From NCBI GenBank assembly GCA_002633025.1, contig NMRB01000208.1, positions 457,232-521,231 of the forward strand: DNA of 64,000 nucleotides, written 5' to 3'. Below are positions 31,934-44,039 of the stretch, in pieces. The first letter of the stretch is position 1; the number at the start of each line of letters is the position of its first letter. This stretch comes from Notospermus geniculatus. Taxonomy: Eukaryota > Nemertea > Pilidiophora > Heteronemertea > Lineidae. The notes under the pieces are model-generated. The model did no database searches. It worked only from the letters and a program-made list of their open reading frames with translations, and was not told where the DNA came from. The position numbers and the translations under genes are program-made.

Positions 31934-34900
31934 TTATTTTTTCCTTCCTCCTCTTTCCTTGAGCTGGAGAACCACAGTGGTTCCAAGTACGAAGTTGTAG
32001 TATGCCAGGGTGTTGGAGTCCTTGATGAAGAGACCCTGTCGAAATAGAGAGGTGAAAATGTGTGAACACTACGCTTAAGTTGGTGTGAAATTGTATGACA
32101 GAAAATTTACTGCCAATCCTGCTAACTTTTGCACTCAAGTGCCACACAGAGACACATGGCACTGACTGACAGTTATGTGAATTCATATGTATGCTACCAG
32201 CTTCAACGAATTGAATGACCAGTCTGCCAGGGCAAAGAATTCCCACATGCAAAATGCTGATGAGAGAGCGTTCACATTGAGACCAAACTTGCACTCAATA
32301 CTCACGTCATATTGCAGTTTCTGTTTTCCTGCTGGCATGCCCAGTTCTTCGTGCAGCTTGGCCTTGATGACAGCGACATTATCCGTAAGAGGCAAAGTAT
32401 AGGTAAGCACTTGTCCATTGAGTTTGAACTCCGTCTTATCAGGCATACTTGGAACTGCGACATTGAAAGTGACTGGGCCCTGAAAAATTAAGGGAGATAT
32501 GTTACAAAAATCTGAATAAAGGTCTTTCTGAATGTGTGTGCATTGGTACTTGGTGTAACAAGGAATGAAACAGCTTTTTTTCTTGTTACATAAACTTGCC
32601 TTGTTTCTCTTCAAGAACTCTTCTTCTGGCATCAAGCTCTCTTCCGTTTTGACCTTCTTGGATGGCGGCTCGTCAGGCTCCATCTGTGGAGGTGCTGGTT
32701 GTCCCATTGGGGGCCCCATGAAACCTCCCATCGGGCCACCCATAGGTGGCATCCCCATCGGCGGTGGCTGCAGTCCTGAAATGAAGAATTTGAAGATACA
32801 CTCAATGGACAATACTAGGCAATTTAATAAACACGAGTTGTTTGTCAAATTGAGAACTTACCCATCAGGGGAGGGGGCCTCATCCCTGGCGGTGCTAAGC
32901 CTGGTGGTCCAGGCGGCATCACCATAACTGGACCACCCATAGGCATGGGTGGACGTCCCATTGGTGGTGGCCGCATTTGCATCTGCATCGGTGGTTTAGG
33001 TTGCGACTCAATCTGTACCGGCTTAGGTTGCGGTGGCTTGGGAGCTTGGGATGGTGGAGTCGGCTTCGGCAGAGAGACTGCAGGAGGTGGGGGCTGTGGC
33101 CTGGACACAGGCTGCTGAGATGTTGACGCTGGATTCTTTGGCAGAGCAGGGCCAATCTTCTCCTTTGTATCATCATGACTATAAGAACGACAAAGACTTG
33201 AGTCAAACAGAGGCATATTCGTTCATCACACACAGGAATCATACGCCAAGCTTGAGAGGACTCCAAAGTGTATTTTTCCATCACTCAGGACCAATGTCAG
33301 TATGGAAGAGGCCATTTCAAGCTACTCGTATTCCTCACTTGGATGGGGTTTTTCTTTGCCCCTGCAAAGGCGCCACAAGGCATCATGGCTTACTGGCCCA
33401 TGTGACGGACATGAAGAGAGAGATCACCCTAGGATGGATTTGAAACCAGGATCTGCTGCTGCTCCTAAGCGGATGTGACGGCAACTGTGCTCTCAGGACA
33501 CTTATGCGGGGTCCACCCTGCGATGACTGTCTGAGGAGCAATACAGGCAATACCAATCCCACTTGTAGGCTAACTAAGAGTACCAGGCCTCTGGTTCCCT
33601 GGCTTGAGAATCTTGTGCTTGAATAGTTCTACTTACACCAATCCTTGAACCTTGTGGATCAGAGCAATCTGTTCCTTGATGGAGATATTCTCACGAGCTT
33701 TCTGTGACACTTTCTCCATGGAGGCCGTGTGGCCGTCCCAGGTCACTTTCTCAATCTTCTTGTCCTCCTCCCCAATCTGGTAAAAAGAAACGGAGGTGTA
33801 AATCGGCCATCCTCCCAAAGCAGTGGTTTTGCCCAACTCCTCTTTATCCATTTACCAAACATTGTGTGCGATTGTATGAAGAAGAGCGAGACCAAAACCC
33901 TGCTATGGGAGAATGAAGATCAGCAAATTTAATTGTCCGTGCAACTCAAAAGGAGAATTTCCACAAACACCAGATAAAACATCCTTCACCACAACCAAAG
34001 CAGACTTTACCTTTTTACCAATCTGTGTTTCCTCTGCTCCGACACCAAAGATATCCGTACGTCTTTCCGACAGCCTCTTCAAGTTGCTGCCGATAGAGAT
34101 ACCAGGAGCGATGACTTGTTCCTGTTCTTGTTTTTCAGCAAGAGCGCGGTCACGCTGCTCCATCCATTTACGATCCAGAAGACCTAGAACAGAAATTTGC
34201 TGTTAAATACTGAGTTCTTAAATCTGCTGACTTGTAAGTACAACCCAACATCCTTTGAAAGCTTTTCTAATCAATACAGCAATGTCAATAACGAGGTCAA
34301 CAACGATTTTGTTTGAAATTGACCATACTCACCAATCCTGACGTGCTCCTGCACCTTATCAGCAGGGATCTTCTCTCCTGTGATGGGCGAGACCAGATAC
34401 TGATCTTGGGCGGTGATGACTTGCTTTGGAGCTGGAAAAAGTCAGCATGTTGGTTATGAAGCAGCTATGACATGAAAAACAAGAATCTTGGCCTTTAGAA
34501 GATTGATTCTCTGTCTTGAGCAACTTAATGTGTAGAGATTGGTGTCTTGTGACAGTAGCCATCTTCCGCATACAGGATATTTGAAATTTGACAAACCACT
34601 ACAACTAACTCTGACAATACAGCAAGGTGTGACTTACAAGGATGAAAGTGACAATTTCCCAAAAACCCTGAAAAAATGTTTACCCCCAAATGCGACGCGG
34701 AAAACGCTACTTTGAAAATTTTTATTTGGCGAACTCAAAACCCGGAAATCCGGGTATACATGGAGGACTTTCATCCCTGGACTTGAAACTCCTGCTAGCT
34801 GGCATTATTCCTATGGAAATCTAACCCTAACCCTCAAAACAGCACTGAACTCTGTCTTACCTTTTGGATCATAATCCTTCCTGACGATGACCTCCCCATG

Positions 34901-37900
34901 CATAGGAGGCAATGGAGGCAGGCTCGGTACGTCGCTGGGTGGGGGAGGTGGTTTGGGGGCATCAGGTGGTGGGGGTGGTACAGACGGGGGTGGAGGCGGG
35001 ACCTCGTCATCCTCCTCTTCTGATGAGCTCTCGTCACCCTTGCCACCAGGAACTTCCTCATCAGTTGTTGCATCCTCATCAACACTTTCAGCATCGCTGC
35101 CTTCATCGTCTTCTGACTCTACCTCCATTTCCACATCACCCTACACCGCAAAAGCAACATTAGTACGACTTGAGGAAGATTGGTATTCTCTTGAATAACA
35201 CAGACACAGACAAAAAGGACATTTGTGGCCCATGACAGCAGAATGAGTTGGAATGTGCACAAAAGAAGACCCAAGGTGGCATCAGTTGTGTTTTTTCAGG
35301 GTTGTCGGCCCATTGTGAAATTCAACTTTGTTCATTTCTTGTTCTCTGGTGTCATCTTGGGTCTTATTTCCTACCGACTCAATTTGCTGTCATGGGGGAC
35401 ATTTGGCTCAGCACCCACTCTTCAACATGACTTACATCTTCATATCTTTCCTGAGCGATCATCCTGGCCCCAACTTCATCAGGTGTCGTCGGTGGAGGGA
35501 GATTACCCATCTCATGCAACTGAAAATCAACGGTCTCGACAACAACAAAATCGTGCCAGTCAACCTGGGCGTATGCAACTCGCTCACGTTCCAAGGCCTC
35601 TTCTTCCTTTCGACGTTCACGCTCCTGGAATTTTGCCCATTCTACGCGATAACGGACCTGGTCGAGAACCTCTTTGGGGTTTTCTGCTTCTCCTTTGCAT
35701 TTTGCAAGGAGATCTTTCGGTGGAATCAGAATCTGTCAAGCAAATTGAAAACAATGTACAAATTGATGATAAAGTCTTATGACAATCGGCTGCCACTAAG
35801 TACTGCATTATCAGCAATTTATTTCCTATTCATCCCGAAAAAAAGATCTACAGCTACTAACCCTAACCCTAGGCCTAACCATTGAAAATGAGTGACACAG
35901 GAAGACAGCACTGTCACCACGGTAGTCAAAGGATAAGCACCTTGCTAATTAGCTCCACTAAAGTCACCTCATGATAACTCAATACAAGGTTACCTTTGTG
36001 TACTGTTCAACCAACTTTGTGAAGTAGGTGAACAGACTGTGTTGTGGACGTAAGAAATCAAACTGGTAATTTCTCTGTTCACGATTCATCAGGTTGGTGA
36101 GGAACTGTCGGCCATTTCGGGCAACGAACTGTGCCGTGAGCTTGACGACATCCCTGAAATATAAGAGAATTTTAGTGAGAGTCAAGAGTCAATCAGGTTT
36201 TGACTTCGACATTCACACTATTGTACCGAAACAGGGAAAAAAATAAGCAATGGAGTTATTAATATTCGAGTTACAGCAAAAGTTAAATGGTGAGCCTTGC
36301 ACATAAATCTGGTATGTAAAGAACTTACAAATCAAAGGCTGAAATCGAAGGTGGATCAGCAACAAATTCATATTCTGGAGGAGGTTCTGTCGGGACGATA
36401 GGTTCAGGAGCCTTGACTTGTTCCTGAGGCTTCAAGGTTATAGCTGGTGTGAGGCTGATCTGGAAATGAGAGAATGGGATCAGGGGCTGAGCTTACGAAG
36501 TCTGAGAAGTCTAATCATGAGTCGAATCAGAAGTTCTCTTTGCCATGTTTGCAGTAAGAATTAAGTTCAGAAATGGGACTGAATGAATTCTACCTTTGGA
36601 GCAGCTGGTTCTTGTCCTCGGCCCTCTTTGAATTCCTTCACCTTATGCTGGTAATATGCATTATACGGGTCGTTTAGATTCAAGAAATTGAACTTTGGGT
36701 TGTTGATTTCATTCTGTCGAATGCGAGTCTCAAATTCTGGACCATTCCTTGCAACGAAACTTGCAGTCTTGTCAACAATATCTGAGAGTCTTGGTTAAAG
36801 ATTTTTATCAATCTAGCGTCTGGTATTTGGTAATTACCACATTCCCACAGCTGAAATTATGGTCGAACTTTAGAATCCCCGAACAACTTTTATCATGTTC
36901 AATGTTAGGCCTCGCCCGGTACACTAGTAGATCAGGAGCTGAACGGGAACCAATTCAGAATCCCCGATCAGTGCCCCAAAAAAGTCGTCAATTGACGGAA
37001 TAAGCCGCATTGTACTCTCAGTACAACAACAGGATTGTGTGCCTGAGTAACGGCAACGTGGAACGTCACTTCCGGCGATCGGGGATTCTCTTCTATCTAG
37101 TAGGCCTAGGCTAGCATGCTACTGTACTGCTCGCATGTCACTTAAAATGCGTTCGCGAGAAACATGCGAGCAAAGTTCGCGAAATGCTCGCGACGGGATA
37201 GATTTTGGACGTAAAACGCAGGCGAATTATTCGCGAATTTTTCTAGTGTTTCTCGCGAGCGACTCCCGTTATTCCGAGCAGATGAGTGATGCATGGTAAT
37301 TAGCAAGGCGCATAAAATGCAATAAACACATTTGAAAACGATCGCAGATCCTGTCGGCCTAATGATGGGAATGATAACGCAATGTCACTTCGCCCTTCGT
37401 AAAGTTAAAAAGTTAAATGGAACCCTTTTTTGTGACCGTTATGAACGGACTATCCCGATCTGCCGATGCGATCACACTACCATGATCATGATTATATGAT
37501 AATGAGATTGTGAGTGACAGCATTGCCATGGTTGCTGCCTTGATTATCATATGCAAATCAGTGGCTGAACCAGGCAACGCCGTCTCAAACCACCTGTAGT
37601 GTATCAGTTTCTAGTGTCCCAAATCTCAAGATAAATACCGCACTGTTTACTCTAACATCATTCTATCACGAAATAAAAGGAAATTACTTGAAATGCTTTA
37701 TCTCCAGACCTGCCAACCCGTTACGGATTTCCGTATTTAGTACGGAATTCCACCGAAATTCGCATATTGTTACGATGTTACGGACGAACCATCAAAAAGT
37801 CCGATTTTCAATACAAGGGTTAATTTTTTCACCAACACGAGTCTCGCACAAATCACAGCATCAGACTGTTCACATGCATTGCAGAATCTGTGCATTCCTG

Positions 37901-40900
37901 CAAGCATGCCCACGTGTATGTACTTCTGCTGTGCTTCTCATGCTGAACAATGGCGGACATATCAGCTGTTTTTGACAGTTCATGAGTTTGCAGTATGATT
38001 TTAGATGTCTAATTAGCGGGAGAGCCATGTAACAACTGTACAGATGGGACTGAGAAGAAAAGAAGCCCGGGAAAAGAAGGCAGCAGACCTATCAGCAAGA
38101 ATATTGATGATGAATGAAAGGCGCTTTGTGAAAGTCATCATGATGATGTTTTGCAATTGATGATTNTAGACCGAAAACTCCGGTCTCCGAACATAACATC
38201 ATAGTTATGATTCTACGACCGGATTCAACCTATACAACTCCTATGGGGACTAGTGTAAACGAAAATTTGCATATCAATAGGCAAACACGCGGCACTTTTA
38301 TTGCGAATATCTCGAAAACCTACAGCGAAAATTGCTTTTAATACCAAATATTTGTAATGTTCATATAAAACAGTAGGTGACTGGACCATTTTGATTGTAA
38401 TCTGACCAGAACACATAGGTTTAATTGCTTTTTTCGATGCGGTCTTGCATCGCGCCGAACTTGGCTGCCATAATGTTTTGATGACGTCACTTTCGGCGTT
38501 TGGCTTTTCTGTCATCGGAAATCGCCGAGTGCTTCCGATTGCGCAAACGAGCCTTCTGCGCATGCGCAGTGGTGAAAGTTGCATCTTTTATGTGGCGAAG
38601 AAACATCCGATAATTACGACCTTTCGAACCTTCAACTCCCAAGTGACCTTTCGCTCCGGAAGTCAACAAACCAATGTACAGTACGATGTACAGGGATATG
38701 GCGGCGTGTTTTCACTGTCCTTCAAACTTCGGATTTTAAACACATTGGAAGTGGTCAGATTTTTTGGGCAACGGTAGGAATGTCATCTAGAATATTGAAA
38801 CTTCATGATAGGATACTTTTTAAATGCTGTCCTGCTTTCAGAGCTTCACAAGCAGTGAAAACATTCCGCCCTTCTCAGACAGGCGGATTTCCTCCACACA
38901 ACACACGACTGTTACGAGTAATGCATTTCAACGCAATGATTTAACTGGGTCAACATGACGTGCCATCTTACGGTGATCCCAACGGCGCAACGTCATTCGC
39001 CAGTTCACCACGATCACGCATCTGTTCACGTGGACAGCTTGTGGAAGTAGCCAGCTGACCAATCATCGGGCTCCGATACTTGCTGACCTGGGAACACTGA
39101 TTACTAATTCATTTGTGCACAGTTTGAACCAATGAGAGCATGAGATGATTCATTATGATCAGATCCCGCAGCCTACATTCATGATTTTTCGTGAACGGCG
39201 GTGGTTTTAACGCCGATGAGCCTGGAAGTGAGGGTGTCATTTTCCCGCCAAAATTAGTGCGCCGTGGCGACCAACGTGACCAAAATACTGAGTTTATGTA
39301 TGTTTGATCAACAAAATCGGAGTCAAGGTATTTAGATCAAAGTAAATATTCGATAATAGTCAGTTTATATATTTTGAAAAACATAGATAATGTGTTGAAA
39401 ACTTGGCGCCCGAGTCGCAAATTGCACTGTTTGCACTAATTTGCATAAATTAGCGCAAGCCAAGATGGCGGCACATGAAATGTTGGTGGAGGCGGGACCT
39501 CCTCATCCTCCTCTTCTGATGAGCTCTCCTTGCCACCAGGGACTTCCTCATCAGTTGTTGCATCCTCATCAATACTTTCAGCATCGCTGCCTTCATCGTC
39601 TTCTGACTCTACCTCCATTTCCACATCACCCTACACCGCAAAAGCAACATTAGTATGACTTGAGGAAGATTGGTATTCACTTGAATACAGACCCAGACAA
39701 AAAGGACATTTGTGACCCATGACAGCAAAATGAGTTGGAATGCGCACAGAAGAAGACCCAAGGTGACATCAGTGGGTGTTTTTCAGGGTTGTCTGCCCAT
39801 TTGAAATTTGACTTTGTTCATTTCTTGTTTTCTGGTGTCATCGTGGTCTTCTTTCCAGCGTGTACGGACTCAATTTGCTATCATGGGTGACATTTGGAGG
39901 AACTTTGACTCAGCACCCACTCTTCAACATGACTTACATCTTCATATCTTTCCTGAGCGATCATCCTGGCCCCAACTTCATCAGGTGTCGTCGGTGGAGG
40001 AAGATTACCCATCTCATGCAACTGAAAATCAACGGTCTCGACGACAACAAAATCGTGCCAGTCAACCTGGGCGTATGCAACTCGCTCGCGTTCCAAGGCC
40101 TCTTCTTCCTTTCGACGTTCACGTTCCTGGAATTTTGCCCATTCTACGCGATAACGGACCTGGTCAAGGACCTCTTTGGGGTTTTCTGCTTCTCCTTTGC
40201 ATTTTGCAAGAAGATCTTTCGGTGGAATCAGAATCTGTCAAGCAAATTGAAAACAGATGTACAAATTGATGATAAAGTCTTATGACAATCGGCTGCCACT
40301 AAGTACTGCATTATCAGCAATTTATTCCCAATTCACCCCGAAAAACAAGATCTACAGCTACTAACCCTAACCCTAGGCCTAACCATTGAAAATGGGTGAC
40401 ATAGGACGACAGCACTATCAGCATGGTAGTCAAAGGATATAATCACTGCTAACTAGCTCCACTAAAGTTACCTCATGATAACTCAATACAAGGTTCAAAA
40501 CAACCTTTACCTTTGTGTACTGTTCAACCAACTTTGTGAAGTAGGTGAACAGACTGTGTTGTGGACGTAAGAAATCAAACTGGTAATTCCTCTGTTCACG
40601 ATTCATCAGGTTGGTGAGGAACTGTCGGCCATTTCGGGCAACGAACTGTGCCGTGAGCTTGACGACATCCCTGAAAGATAGAAGAGAATTAGTGAGACTG
40701 CAGGGTGCGTGCAACTTGTGGAGCACCAAATTTAAGACCTTTTTAAGACTTTTTAAGACCAAGTATCGGCAAAATTTAAGACCTACTTTCTTGTAACGAA
40801 GCACCCGAACAGATCCATGATAGGGGATGAACGTGGGCAAGAAGGGGGATACTTAGACGGGGGGTCTGGGGGCCCTCCGCCAGAAAAATTTTGATTTTTA

Positions 40901-43735
40901 GAAGCCCAGAGATGTGATTTCCCGGCACTTCCCACCAAATTTTTTTTACAACTGCCTTGACATGAAATTTAAGACCTTTTTAAGACCTTCCCACAGAAAT
41001 TATTGAATTTAAGACTTTTTAAGGCCTTGAAAATGAAAGTGCCAGATTTAAGACTTTTTTAGACCTTGCACGCAGTCAAGAGTCAATCAGGTTTTGACTT
41101 CGACATTCACACTATTGTACCGAAACAGGGAAAAAAATAAGCAATGGAGTTATTCGAGTTACAGCAAAAGTTAATGGTGAGCCTTGCACATAAATCTGGT
41201 ACGTGAAGAACTTACAAATCAAAGGCTGAAATCGAAGGTGGATCAGCAACAAATTCATATTCTGGTGGAGGTTCTGTCGGGACGATAGGTTCAGGAGCCT
41301 TGACTTGTTCCTGAGGCTTCAAGGTTACAGCTGGTGTGAGGCTGATCTGGAAATGAGAGAATGGGATCAGGGGCTGAGTTTACGTAGGGGAAGATGAATA
41401 CAAATTAAAAGTCCTAATTCAACAATGACAAGTTGGCACAGACACTCCGAGCTGAGACTTGAAGTAGACACCGAGTCTGAGTTGAGTTGAATCAGAAGTT
41501 CTCTTTGCAGTGAGAAGCAAGTTCAGAAATGGGACTGAACGAATTCTACCTTTGGAGCAGCTGGTTCTTGTCCTCGGCCCTCTTTGAATTCCTTCACCTT
41601 ATGCTGGTAATATGCATTATACGGGTCGTTTAGGTTCAAGAAATTGAACTTTGGGTTGTTGATTTCATTCTGTCGAATGCGAGTCTCAAATTCTGGACCA
41701 TTCCTTGCAACGAAACTTGCAGTCTTGTCAACAATATCTGAGAGTCTCGGTTAAAGATTTTTATCAATCTTGCGTACCTGGTATTCAGTACACATTACCA
41801 CAGCTGAAATTATGGTCGAACTTTAGAATCCCTGAACAACTTTTATCACGTTCAATGTTAGGCCTACAGTAGCTCAGGAGCTAAACGGGAATGAATTCAG
41901 AATCCCCGATCAGTGCCCCCAAAAAGTTGTCGATTGACGGAATAAGCCCATTGTACAACAGGATTGTGTGCCTGAGTAACGCCACTTCTGCCGATCGGGG
42001 ATTCTAGCTCATCAGAAAATCAACCGACAGCCGCCTGCCCTGGATAATTTAAAATAAAAATAAAAATCCAATCTCACCATCTGCATATATGCAGTGGTTT
42101 CATTCAGTGGATTATAAATCCGTTACGGCTGAACGGAGATTGTAAACTCGTTCGGAAATCGGGTCGCACTAATTTGCGTCCAACTGCGACCAATTGCGTC
42201 CAATGGCGTCCAACACTATAAAAAAGTAATTTTTAAGAATAAAGTGTCCATATCAATATTTATGAGTGTAGGCAGGAGTCAATCAAACATTCCTGAAATG
42301 AATTTGGAACGTTTTCAATCGTTTATTTACATGATTTATTGAGTTTATTTTCGCAGCGTCCAGAAGCCGGCGGCCATTTTGTTGTTATCGTTGTCTGGGG
42401 TAGACTCTGTCAAAATGCCCGCCATTGCCTGAAGAGTCACAATCGCGGAAGGCTGGCCTCGGGAGTTTTTTGACCCGTCAAATGTCATATAATTCACCTA
42501 TTTGTGATTAATTCTGATGAGATAATGTTGAGAATGACCATTTAAAACATAAATTTGAACATTTGTATTGATAAAATTAGCGTTTTATAGCGTTGGACGC
42601 AACTGGACGCAATAGACAAGTTGCGAAATTAGCGGCCGCCATGTTTTTTACAGTCAGGCACACTTTAACCCGATCAGGAAGTGCCTGCCAAACAGGAAGC
42701 AATGGGAAGCACCGCAACTTCGGGATGCGTCTCCCAATCGGGAGTTTTTCTATACATTCTCAGTGAAGTGTGTTAGGACCTGTTGTCCCCTAGTATAGTA
42801 TCGAACCACACAAGAACCTGTGGACGAACCACATGTGTGAGAAAACAGGGCAAATAATGGTAAGTTCTATCAAAATATCTATGAAATCGAAGGGCAATCG
42901 ATGATTTATAAACAAATCTCCACTTTCGTACCCTTTTTGAAAGATTTCTGGTGTTCCGCAACCGATCGCAAAGCATTTTTTTGCATGGTAAAAGTACTCG
43001 CCTCAGCAAATCGATTAAAATTGGTCTGCGCCTGCGCAAACGTGCGGAAACCCGGTAAAATTACAAAATAAAAAATTCCACAGCCCGATCGGGAAGTAAA
43101 TTCCCGATCGGGATGCGTGTGACGCATCCCGAAGTTGCGGCGCTTCCCATTGCTTCCTGTTCGGCAGGCACTTCCCGATCGGGTTAGTGTGCCTGACTGT
43201 TTTATGGACTTTTTGACATTGCTTGGGTTTTTCAATGGGATTTTACACTGTCAGAGGCGTTCAAAAAAAGAAAGGTCATACAGTAAGCCACTAGAATTAC
43301 ATAAAGATATTTTAGCAAGCAAGCAGCTAATAAAATACATTCGAATTATATTTGAAAAAGTTCGAAAATTCGGCCAATTCCACAAAAAAAATGGCGGCCG
43401 CTATTTTCGCAACCTGTCTATTGGTCGCAGTTGGACGCAAATTAGTGCGACCGTCGGAAATCATGGTCCACGACCGCCAGTACTGGATGTGGATGGAGGC
43501 ACTTCAGCACTATAGTGTACAGCGGGGTGTGCATCGACCACATGCATCATCACGTGCATGGATGCATGCGCACACGCCGGGCCGCTTTTTCCGCAGTTAC
43601 AAAATCGGTACTTTTTGTGGTCAATAGAAGGATACTTCTGACTTCTGGCGGGGGATAAATGATGCCAATAGTTGGAGTTTTTTGTACAGCCTCTTCCTGC
43701 GGCTCAACCTGTTTAGGAGGGACTATTTCGGGCAT
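31934..43735 (-). CDS. SF3A1: Splicing factor 3A subunit 1 (SF3a120)
   Basis: Thirteen minus-strand exons: 43636-43735, 36594-36781, 36329-36459, 35994-36153, 35436-35732, 34861-35140, 34333-34431, 34011-34183, 33637-33776, 32862-33178, 32600-32775, 32306-32479 and 31934-32035. Phases agree throughout and give 778 codons, close to the roughly 790 of vertebrates. Order: GIIYPPPEVRN lead, SURP1 (FVARNGPEFE, exon 2), SURP2 (FVARNGRQFL, exon 4), the PRP21-like segment with WHDFVVVETVDF, an acidic/Pro-rich region, RRTDIFG, KVTWDGH, a long Pro/Met-rich linker and a C-terminal ubiquitin-like domain ending KERGGRKK. SF3A1 is part of U2 snRNP and its Ubl contacts U1 snRNA stem-loop 4 (family knowledge). 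The exon 11-12 intron uses a GC donor. Exons 2-6 occur again at 39.5-41.7 kb, inside the exon 1-2 intron. Confidence 0.95.
32480..32599 (-). other. GC-AG intron in SF3A1
   Basis: The exon ending ...LKRNK has AAG followed by GCAAGT. The next exon begins after TTTTTCAG with GPVTFNV. No GT donor keeps the frame here and AG|GCAAGT is the typical strong GC-type donor, so this intron is read as GC-AG. Confidence 0.85.
33297..33498 (-). mobile_element. tRNA-derived SINE (family B), copy 3
   Basis: Diverged copy of the 655-872 element in an SF3A1 intron. The body around CACAAGGCATCATGGCTTAC and the CAGTATGGAAGAGGCC end align. The tRNA-like boxes are degraded. Confidence 0.6.
33806..33912. mobile_element. 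CATCCTCCCAYAGCAG MITE in SF3A1 intron
   Basis: Same ends and interior (CATTGTGTGCGATTGTATGAAG, split by one gap) as 18562-18672, inserted in the intron between SF3A1 exons 8 and 9. Confidence 0.7.
36957..37089. mobile_element. AGAATCCCCGATC MITE, main SF3A1 set
   Basis: Inverted ends AGAATCCCCGATC (36957-36969) and GATCGGGGATTCT (37077-37089). The element's right end is exactly where homology with the second SF3A1 exon set ends. Confidence 0.7.
37090..38480. other. SF3A1 intron 1 sequence without recognised features
   Basis: Contains inverted CGCGAGAAAC/GTTTCTCGCG words (37150-37260) typical of a MITE, a single N at 38166 and otherwise no supported feature. Confidence 0.4.
38166..38166. other. 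Single N between the two SF3A1 exon sets
   Basis: An isolated N in unique sequence. It could be a base ambiguity or a hidden contig join; it is not at either homology breakpoint. Confidence 0.7.
38482..38663 (+). promoter_or_regulatory. CRE / NRF-1 / ETS promoter-like cluster
   Basis: A full CRE word TGACGTCA at 38482-38489, a perfect NRF-1 palindrome TGCGCATGCGCA at 38557-38568 and an ETS/GABP word CCGGAAGT at 38656-38663 lie within 182 bp in locally GC-richer DNA. This combination is typical of promoters of nuclear genes for mitochondrial proteins (established). The next ATG (38779) opens an ORF with a presequence-like start. Confidence 0.5.
38779..38944 (+). CDS. Candidate first exon with mitochondrial-presequence-like start
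   Basis: ATG-start frame MSSRILKLHDRILFKCCPAF... rich in Arg/Lys, Ser and hydrophobics with no acidic run. It stays open for 54 codons, with a possible donor (CTGTTACGA|GTAATG) at 38917/38918. It follows the CRE/NRF-1/ETS cluster. No downstream exon is recognisable before the SF3A1 duplicate starts at 39486, so the gene is either cut by misassembly or not real. I do not recognise the family. Confidence 0.3.
39486..41737 (-). pseudogene. SF3A1: Second set of SF3A1 exons 2-6 (exon 6 truncated)
   Basis: Exons 41550-41737, 41216-41346, 40511-40670 and 39938-40234 match the main exons 2-5 in length and phase. Exon 6 starts at 39630 but homology ends at about 39486 in the acidic/Pro-rich part, without a donor. 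Differences in exons 4-5 that I checked are synonymous. Splicing 1-2B-3B-4B-5B could not continue properly, because truncated exon 6B leads into unrelated DNA; splicing onward to exon 2 of the main set would duplicate both SURP modules. The right-hand limit of homology (37089 versus 42005) coincides with the end of a small MITE. It may be a real internal duplication or an allelic fragment misplaced by assembly; one N lies between the sets (38166). Confidence 0.8.
40698..41075. mobile_element. TTTAAGACC-rich MITE, second SF3A1 set only
   Basis: Ends CTGCAGGGTGCGTGCAA / TTGCACGCAG. The interior holds many TTTAAGACCTTTTTAAGAC words and a GGGGGTCTGGGGGCCCTCCG segment. The main exon set has the empty site near 36177. 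Confidence 0.75.
41899..42005. mobile_element. AGAATCCCCGATC MITE, second SF3A1 set
   Basis: Same ends as 36957-37089 with internal deletions. Homology between the two exon sets stops at its last base. Confidence 0.7.
42150..43465. mobile_element. Nested foldback elements in SF3A1 intron 1
   Basis: Outer inverted ends CGGTCGCACTAATTTGCGTC-like (42158-42205 versus 43421-43463). Inside lies a second foldback (about 42649-43200) with arms CAGTCAGGCACACTTTAACC.. and its complement ..GGTTAGTGTGCCTGACTG, including CAGGAAGCAATGGGAAGC on each side. AAATTAGCGGCCGCCAT flanks the inner unit in both directions. Non-coding. Confidence 0.75.
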
Positions 43736-44039
43736 CTTTTATCACTTTTTTCCGCATTCGCAAATGATGCGTTCGGCAAATGGCCGTCCGTCGTTTTCGA
43801 TGGTTCCAATCGGACCGTTTCCTTAATGACCGACTCGTCACCAATTGTGACTGTCTTCACGGCAGAGTTCCGGGCGCAGTGCAAGGGAGCTTTCTCACAC
43901 GTGATTGTGGGGGCAAAGCGATGCACTGTGTGCGTCAAAAAGCGGTGGTGACCTTTTTCAGAGGTGTTCATTTGAGAAAGGGCCTCCGGTGGGTGTGGCA
44001 GAGATCACACCGGGGGCGACAGCTGGCTTCGGGGCCGTA

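Noticed and set aside
35858-35881. Telomere-like CTAACCCTAACCC words (also near 34821 and 40361)
   Set aside because: Only two or three units; too short to be interstitial telomere tracts and at least one is just a duplicated intron copy.
35225-35885. Plus-strand open frames of 185 codons
   Set aside because: They lie antisense to SF3A1 exon 5, whose minus-strand frame matches the known family; shadows of a real exon.
39808-40285. Plus-strand open frames of about 150 codons
   Set aside because: Antisense shadows of the second copy of SF3A1 exon 5.
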